From: Desmodesmus armatus
Taxonomy: Eukaryota; Chlorophyta; Chlorophyceae; Sphaeropleales; Scenedesmaceae
Assembly (NCBI GenBank): GCA_007449985.2
Contig: VIIQ02000134.1
Location: 124,001-188,000, forward strand
DNA length: 64,000 nt
Direction of reading: 5' to 3'
The position numbers and the translations under genes are program-made. This document shows positions 57,162 to 64,000 of the stretch, one piece after another. Numbering within the stretch: the first letter of the stretch is position 1; each line of letters begins with the position of its first letter. Below the pieces are notes generated by a model. That model made no database searches. It had not been told where the DNA came from and was given only the letters and a program-made list of their open reading frames with translations.

Positions 57162-59232
57162 TGTTTCTAGGTGCTGCTTGGTTCAACGAGAAAACTGGGA
57201 TACGGCCTGCACCCTGGCATGCACAACAAATGCAGTGACCTACAGCATAATTTCCATTGCATCCCTGTGTCCCACCCGGCAGTCGACGCATTGAGCGTGG
57301 GGGTCAGACGATTGAGGAGTCTTCGTACACCTCACAAAGACGATCCTGAAAGCAATGCATGCCTATCAAACGTACCATATTGTATAAGCACCACGGACTG
57401 CCTCCATGGAGCACACGAGCTTCCACTACTGTTGGCGCCAATCGATTGTTATTTGTCACAAACTGCCTGACGACTTCTGCCACACATCTGCTACATACAT
57501 ATCACATGGACAGCTTGTCTTGTCTGCCGGCAGCAACAACGGCACGGTCGTTATGATGACGTGCTGTGCTGTGCTGTGCTGTGCTGCAGTACTGCACTAG
57601 TGCTGTACATGGTGCATATGTGTGGGTCAACACAGTGTGTGGGTGTGCATATGGCACGCCTTTGATGTGTCGTTTTTCATGCATGGTGGACAATGGCACT
57701 GTCAGCTTGATGTCGTGGGCACTCAGCCCAAAAATAGCCCGTATCTTGTGCTTGGCTTGCCTTCGGGGGAATACAAGTTGTACGGGATTTATCAGGGGGT
57801 GTATATGGCAGGCCCACCCGAGGGCCCAAGGCTCAGGCTGCGCAAAACCCAAGATAACTAGTACGTATCCCAGTATCATTAAGTCACCCGCCAAGCCTGG
57901 CGCCAAATCCAGCAGCATGTTGTTTTCAGTGGTGTACCCAGCACAACTCAGTGCCTCCTGGCAGAGATTATCAGACGCACCAAGGCGCTGCCACAACTAC
58001 CCCCTACTGCTGTCAGTCCCTTTCTGCAGGGCACACTGAGCTGCCTGGTCCTCACAGAACTCCAGGCAGCAACTGCCATGGGATCCACTGGATTGCGGTG
58101 TTTTTACTGCACTGTCGTGGGGTCGCTGAACTGCCGTGGAATTTCGTATGGACATACTTCCAGCACAGACGCTGTGCCCCTGAAGGACTGCCAGTGCCCC
58201 TGTCAGATCGTCCCTGAGGGCATGATTGCAGCCTTGGAGGCTCACTCTGCTTGCAAATGCACACATCCCCACGCATTGACCTGCCAGCCCTAGCCCGAAC
58301 TGTGACATGCTGATGTGTTTGTAAGGCAGCACGTGCACTGCTTACATAAGCCTGCACAGCAGACTGTTCTACCTGTGGCAACAAGGAAGAAGGATGCACA
58401 TGCACATGTACACGTTGATCCGCCACGTGGCGGACAGTGCACTGTCAAAACATCCTAGCAAGGACCACATTGTGCCCTGTGCCTGTGCATGCCTGCTGCT
58501 ACACAGGCATGCTTGGCACAGCCAGCTGTATGCGGAGACGTGTACAGGGTTTGGTCACACCTTGGCATGCCTTGCAAACCCGGTCAGTTAGGTAGCCACA
58601 CTCAAACCCATAATGGCTGACAGGAACAATTCCAACGTCCTGCCTGACCTTGTCGAACACTCCAGCAGCAACACTCAGGTGCCCATTGCCAGGCACATAA
58701 CGGGCCAGAAGACACAACCACACCGTACACATGCTGCGCACACACCCAGTACGCATGCATCACTAAAAGGCACCCACCACACATACAGCACTCTCTCACA
58801 CACCTGCTGCACACACTGTACACCCCAACTTGCACCGCAGGCACCTTCCAGACCTGCTTGCAACACACAAGCAGCTGCCTCAACCTAGACGGTCTTCTCT
58901 TTGAAGAATTGTTTGGGTCAAGCGGCAACAAAGCAGTCAAGCGCCAGCCATTACAGGTTGGCGCAGGGCCCCTTGAGACTTCACGTGCTAGCCGATGCCA
59001 CAGCCAGGGGCCAGCAACCCACATCCGTGCCCAGTGTTGCTGCTAGCTGCGGCTGGGTCTGCTCGATATGGCTGCACACTGCGGTCCCATGCTGCTTGGG
59101 CTGCCTCAACCCTGTGAGAGGCTCCCCCCTTCCCTCAAGACCTGCAGCCTGCACATGAGGTCAGTCAAGCCAGCTTCCAATAGGCGGCTGGGGTGGCCCA
59201 GGCAGCTTATTGGTCAACTGTCCTTGCCCTGC
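57162..59232. other. Region without a confident gene
   Basis: It contains a (GCTGT)n run at about 57560-57585 directly followed by gctgcag, the arrangement seen at true plus-strand acceptors here. An open stretch after it (to about 57858, with LPSGEYKLYGIYQGVYMAG) could be a plus-strand exon, but no donor, start or homology supports it. TTACA at 58951-58955 is a likely minus-strand polyadenylation signal for the isopropylmalate synthase gene. Confidence 0.35.
58951..58955 (-). terminator. Candidate polyadenylation signal for isopropylmalate synthase
   Basis: TTACA on + (TGTAA on minus), about 280 bp downstream of the stop codon at 59233. Confidence 0.45.
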
Positions 59233-62200
59233 TCAGCTAATCGACACCTGCACCTCTGCACCACTGCTGGCCCGCGGCCGGTCGTCTTTGCTGCTGCTGT
59301 TTGCCCGGCTGACCACGCTCAACCAGCCGATCATCTTGTTGAGTGCTGCTACATAGGCGCGGGCTGAGGACACAACAATGTCCTCGTCAGCACCTTGGCC
59401 TGCAGGACAGGCAAGGAGAAAGAGCAACACGAGAAGGACATAAGCACAGCTGTGTTGCTGCCGTATTGGGTGGGAGTGCCCTTGGTTACACTGCTTGCGT
59501 CTGATAAGACGCCGCTGCTGTCCAAAGACGGCCTCTTCTTTGTAAAGTTGCTAGGCGGATTTGTGTGGGTGTCAGCGCATCACAGCAGCAGCGTCCGTCT
59601 GTGTTGACACATGCCTGCCTCAACCAATACGTACATGCCATCACAATCAATCAGGTGTGTTTGAGGCTTGGTGCCCATCTCTGAAGGCAAGTGAAGTTTG
59701 CCCTGCAATTCGCACTGGGCTTGTGTGGTTGCAATCAAGCAAGGACACTCCCACACCCAGCACCAGTAATCAAAGCAGCCCACGCTGGCCCACCTGAGAA
59801 TGTGCGCTGCACCATGCCTCCCATGCCTCCTGCCTGCACCACGTAGCCCTGGTTCCGCATCGCGCCAGCAGGACGAATGCTCACACGGGTGGTGGCCAGC
59901 GCCTGAACAAAGGACGCACACAGCACAGCACAGAACAGCAGCGCAGCACCGTCAGCAAGCATGCAGGACGCCACAAAAACAATCAGACCTAGATCCAAAC
60001 TGCATGAAACCAACAGGACCCACACTCAAACTGCCTAGCCTCAGAAAACAGACATCACAGGCTGCAAATTGACATGCACGCAACCTGGCCGAATGCCCCC
60101 CCCCCCAAAACCCCACCTCTGGACTGCCACACACCCATGGCTACAAGGCGCCCCGCCCCTCAAAAACCCCACCCAGCCAGCCCCACCTGGATGCCCTCTG
60201 TGACGCTGTTGACGCTGTAGTCCACCAGCTCAGCATCAACACGCACCAAACCATCAATGGCCTTGTACGCAGCATCAACAGGACCTGGCAGGGGCAGCGG
60301 GGCACACAAACACAGGCAGACAGGCAGGTAAGTGTTGGCATACAGGTCACGCATAAGCTAGTACAAGCAATGTACAAGCTGGTTTGCCCTCTGTGGGTCA
60401 GGCTTCATGTGATTGTATACACAAAATCACGCCAAGACAAAAACAGTCCATCTGCCTGCAGTCTAAATGTGCTGCAGCGCACTTGCCGTGCGATCAACCT
60501 GGTTGCAACTGGGCGACGTTGCGACTGTGATGCCTGTTGATGCTCTGATGGTGTACCGCCCCTGGTCTGTGACTGCCTCTGACGGGGTGTTTGAGGAAGC
60601 AGCTGACACCACCTCACCTGTGCCCACTCCCACAGCAACGCGTGTGATGGAGTCAGGGCCCTTGAGCTGCACTGTGCACGTGGGCAGGCCCATGGTGCCA
60701 CACACAACCTGCAGCACAGCAGCCAGCAGGCGGTCAGGTCAACAGTGTGCACAGCAGGGAGGAAGCAAGCACTGCAGTCCCTAGTGCCTGTAGACAAAAT
60801 ACCTTTGTCACTAGTGCTGAGCAGGCGGGTACAGAACACCGGCTATATTTTGTCTAGGCAGTGGCACACCCCCGACTGGGGAGCGTGATGGCCACGTGTT
60901 GGCTGTGTCCACACCCAGAAGGTAAAAGGACGAGGCATGCCTACTAACAGGAGGAGACAGAGGAGAGGCTGTTACAAAACCAGAGAGCCAGTACCTCACC
61001 ACCACCAGAGTAAGCAGCAGCCCTCCTCCCCCTCCCCCCCTCCCCCACACACATATGGATGCAACCCGTGGATCCCCCCCCCTCCCAGGGGACCCCCCCC
61101 CAAACACATACAACACCTACACACACAGTCCGCTCACCTGCAGGTCCACCAGCTCCCACACGACTGCTGCCTGGTGTACCTCATCACCCACCAGCGCCAG
61201 CAGGTCCTCATCAGTGATGCCCTTCTTCTTGTCAGCAAGGGCCTTGGGGGGGGGGGGGTGCACACACAGCTGTATTGAGTGATGATCACAGGTATTGACT
61301 GGCACACAGTTGACATGTTGGGGCTGGATGTTTGCATCAGCCAAAAGCTACGCAGGTCAGGTGGGAACCCGCAGTTTGGGTGCGGACGCATCTGGGATCC
61401 TGTTCTGAGTGAGCATGTGTGGGGCTGGATGCACCCAGTACAACATGTACACGGTCCACTCCCCGCCGCTGAGCGATGGCTGTTCTGCTGATGAATGTAC
61501 ACACGCGCAAGTGAGGAAAGGCCAAGGGTCCACACAGCAAAAACGCAACCTCTTGGCCGAAAAACAATGCACGGTCAGCAAGCTAGAAACACGATGGCCA
61601 CCAGTAGACGTGCACATCCACCCCACCAACCCCGGCCCACCTTGAACCTCCTGAAGACATCATCCACCTCCTGTGGCGAGAGGTCAAAGCCAAGCTGCTG
61701 CAGGCGGGTGTTGAGGGCGTTACGACCACTGTGCTTGCCCATCACAATGCCTGTGCACACACCGGGGGGCGGGCACACACAGGCATAGCGGCATGGTGGG
61801 GTTACAGGTGGAGGACACGGGGGCACACATGCCGTTGAGCCCATCACATGCATGTTAGACATGTACGCTCTATGCTACAAGTCGTGCATGTATGGATAAG
61901 GTGGGGTCAGGGGTGGAGCACACATATGCGCGCTGACAGGGGTTGGACGAAGTGGTTTCAGTGGTACCGCTGGTGGTGAGGGACATGAGGGACGGCACTG
62001 ATGTGCTTGAAAACGGGTGTGCCAGCATGCTCCACCTGCGCAACCATATGCACCAAGTATAGGTGTGTGTTCAGCACATAAGCTGCAAGGCATGCCCCCC
62101 CCCCTTGTCCCCTGTTGACTCACCTGCATCTTCTGGGTTGCGCTGCAGTCCAATGGTCTCAGGCGTCATGATCTCGTAAGTCTCCCTGCACAACCACACC

Positions 62201-63536
62201 ACCACACACACAAACTGTTGAAGGTAGCTGGGAACGAGAGAGAGTTCAGTGTCTTCTTTCTTTTCTTTGCATACCAAGTTCAGTTTTACACACCACGCGG
62301 GTGCCACACGCGCCCTCAGGCTGCTGCGCTGACATCACACAGTGTTTTTCTTCCCGCTGATAAAGCTCCCGCCTTCCCTGCTGATCATACATGGAGGTGA
62401 TGCAGAACAACACGTCGCTTCCCCTGAAGCGGCACATGCTGCCGTAAGGCCTGACCCAAAACCCAGTTCTGGAAGTTCTGCTCCTCGCCGACTGTCCCCC
62501 CCCCCACCGTCCCTCACACCTTCCAACTCACCAACAGTTCACCCCAACACGGCCACCCCGCCATCCTGCCCACCTGTTTTTGAGCATGCCGTCCTGGTGG
62601 ATGCCACTCTCGTGTGCAAAGGCGTTTGCCCCCACGATGGCCTTGTGGGGCTGCACCATCATGCCGCTGTAGTCACTCACCATGCGGCTGGTGGGGTAGA
62701 TGTGCACCGGCCGGATGCCGGTCCACAGGCCGTTCATCTTGTCATCACTGCAAGGCAGAGCGGCATGTGCAGATGCTGTGTGGCTTGGGGCTGGTGTGAC
62801 AAAGTATGATGCGGAACCCCCAAGTAGCTTGGTCAAAGGCTGCCAGTCAATCACATCAGTGCATCTGCACATTTGCATGTTGACCCCTGCAGATGCACAT
62901 CCACCAGCGTTTGTGCCCCCAGCATCATGCCTGGCGCAACTGGTGGAACCCCACCCCCCCTGCTCACCCCTTGAGTGCAATGGCCATGACCACCTCCTCC
63001 AGTGAGGCATTCCCGGCACGCTCGCCAATGCCGTTGATGGTGCACTCAATCTGACGGGCACCTGCAGGAGACCATGAGGACACGCAGACAGTCTTTCCTT
63101 GGTTGTTGATGGCATGGCGCAGCAACATGTACGGTGCTTGGCCCTGTACATGGATGCTGTACCAGACGTAAGCGGAGGTGGTGTGACCAACGTCAGGCGG
63201 CCGCGCACACACAATCTGCAGACTCATAAATCATCGTGCCAGACAACAAGTGGAGTTGTATATGCCCCTTGACCTTCATTGCCCCCCCCCCTTGCCCTTC
63301 CCTCCTGACCTGACATTGCTCCTGCTATGCTGTTGGCTGTTGACAGGCCCAGGTCGTTCTGGCAGTGTGTGCTAATGATGACGTTGTCTGCACCGGGTGT
63401 GTTGGCCTTAATGGCGGCGATCAGGGAGCCAAACTCGTGGGGCAGGTTCCAGCCTGTCGTGTCGGGGATGTTGAGGGTTGTGGCACCCGCCTTGATCACC
63501 TCACCAAGCACCTCGTACAAGAACTCGGGGTCAGAC
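59233..63536 (-). CDS. IPMS: 2-isopropylmalate synthase, C-terminal part (5' end beyond the window)
   Basis: Ten exons in phase on minus: 63536-63310, 63061-62968, 62747-62574, 62185-62124, 61750-61641, 61242-61138, 60708-60618, 60284-60187, 59902-59794, 59399-59233 (about 411 residues). The enzyme joins acetyl-CoA and 2-oxoisovalerate in the first step of leucine synthesis, in plastids of green algae. Visible signatures: [13 protein letters not shown], the metal-binding [27 protein letters not shown], and [14 protein letters not shown], followed by [10 protein letters not shown]. The C-terminal LeuA dimer domain ([10 protein letters not shown] through [14 protein letters not shown] to [12 protein letters not shown]) is complete, so leucine feedback control is expected. 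The N-terminal barrel strands lie beyond the right edge. The first exon in the window is followed upstream by decayed copies of itself. Confidence 0.93.
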
Positions 63537-64000
63537 CTGCGGTAGGCCGGCCCGGGGGGGGGGGGGGGGGGGGAGGCAGCGCGCCGGGGGGGGGGGGCAA
63601 CAACCAACGTCATGCAATGCTGGCTCAAGTTGGGGCGAGGGAGCGGCACACCAATGCCGTGTAATGCTCAAGACAGAAGGGTCGGGACTGTTGAGTGTGG
63701 TGGCACCTGCCTTGGTGTGCCGGTCCCCCCCCCCCTTGCCAGGGTCTGACCCCAAGTTCCTGTTCCAGGTGCTTGGTGAGGTGATTACCAAGTACCTCGA
63801 ACAGGAAACTGAGGGTCAGACCTGGCAAGGGGGGGGGGGGGGGCGGCACACTACCATCATGCAATGCTTGCTCATATGGCGGCGGGGGCGGGGGCGGGGG
63901 GGGGGGGGAATGCCATTCAATGCTCAAGAAGGAAGGGCTGTGTGCAATTTGGGGAGTGAGGGGGGCACATGTGGAGGGAGGGGTCAGGCCAGGCTAGGTG
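63537..64000 (-). repeat. Decayed direct and inverted copies of an IPMS exon start, with G-runs
   Basis: This part of the intron upstream of exon 63536-63310 contains a direct copy of the GATTLN-coding stretch (about 63680-63715), and a fold-back at 63737-63818 whose arms both derive from the [18 protein letters not shown] exon start (ggtctgacccc... gtgcttggt facing its complement). Another direct copy of the catgcaatgctngctca flank lies 244 bp away. Several G or C runs of 10-20 bases separate the blocks. Confidence 0.75.

Noticed and set aside
60467..60784. Open frame on plus within the IPMS region
   Set aside because: Antisense to IPMS exon 7 and its intron; no independent support.

Overview
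The window is nuclear DNA of a green alga, most likely of the Chlamydomonadales (exact genus not determinable by eye). Evidence: compact multi-exon genes with GT-AG introns whose 3' ends are TG-rich and close with (c)tgcag, TGTAA-type polyadenylation signals, Gln/Ala/Ser homopolymers in proteins, and green-lineage gene content (CGL160, an SPX-SLC13 phosphate transporter). No bacterial operons, rRNA, tRNA or CRISPR arrays were seen. Exon coordinates below were derived by hand from splice consensus plus phase agreement; for most genes every intron phase matches.

Layout. 0.6-7.7 kb (+): a DEP / membrane segment / DUF1769-like protein with a long Gln-rich tail. 7.7-11.6 kb: no recognisable gene. 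11.6-14.0 kb (-): a Gln-rich protein with a UAP56-binding-like N terminus and an in-frame duplicated exon. It shares a 373-bp divergent promoter region with 14.3-20.5 kb (+), an SPX-SLC13 (Pho91/PTC-type) phosphate transporter. 20.5-22.5 kb: repeats, including a SINE-like insertion. 22.5-33.5 kb (+): LARP1 (La motif plus DM15 cap-binding region), with introns full of hairpins and exon-edge duplications. 36.5-39.3 kb (+): CGL160, a chloroplast ATP synthase assembly factor. 40.5-48.9 kb: two head-to-head paralogues of a secreted/membrane protein (Pmp-like beta-helix, Cys-rich module, multi-pass membrane domain), forming a large inverted duplication centred near 44.80 kb. 50.3-54.0 kb (+): a secreted trypsin-fold serine protease. 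55.3-57.2 kb (-): an interrupted gene resembling Crypton/DUF3504 recombinase-derived proteins. 59.2 kb to the right edge (-): the C-terminal two-thirds of 2-isopropylmalate synthase.

The strongest unexplained signal is structural. In at least five unrelated genes a short stretch spanning one exon-intron boundary has been copied nearby, with separations of about 120-245 bp and often 140-151 bp. In one gene the copy seems to have created a new in-frame exon. Other signals are a five-copy hairpin array in a LARP1 intron, a second long intronic hairpin, a shared GGAAGGTYRAC-type box upstream of three neighbouring secreted/membrane protein genes, a two-copy SINE-like family with 12-bp flanking direct repeats, and TGTGC pentanucleotide expansions on the sense strand just before 3' splice sites.
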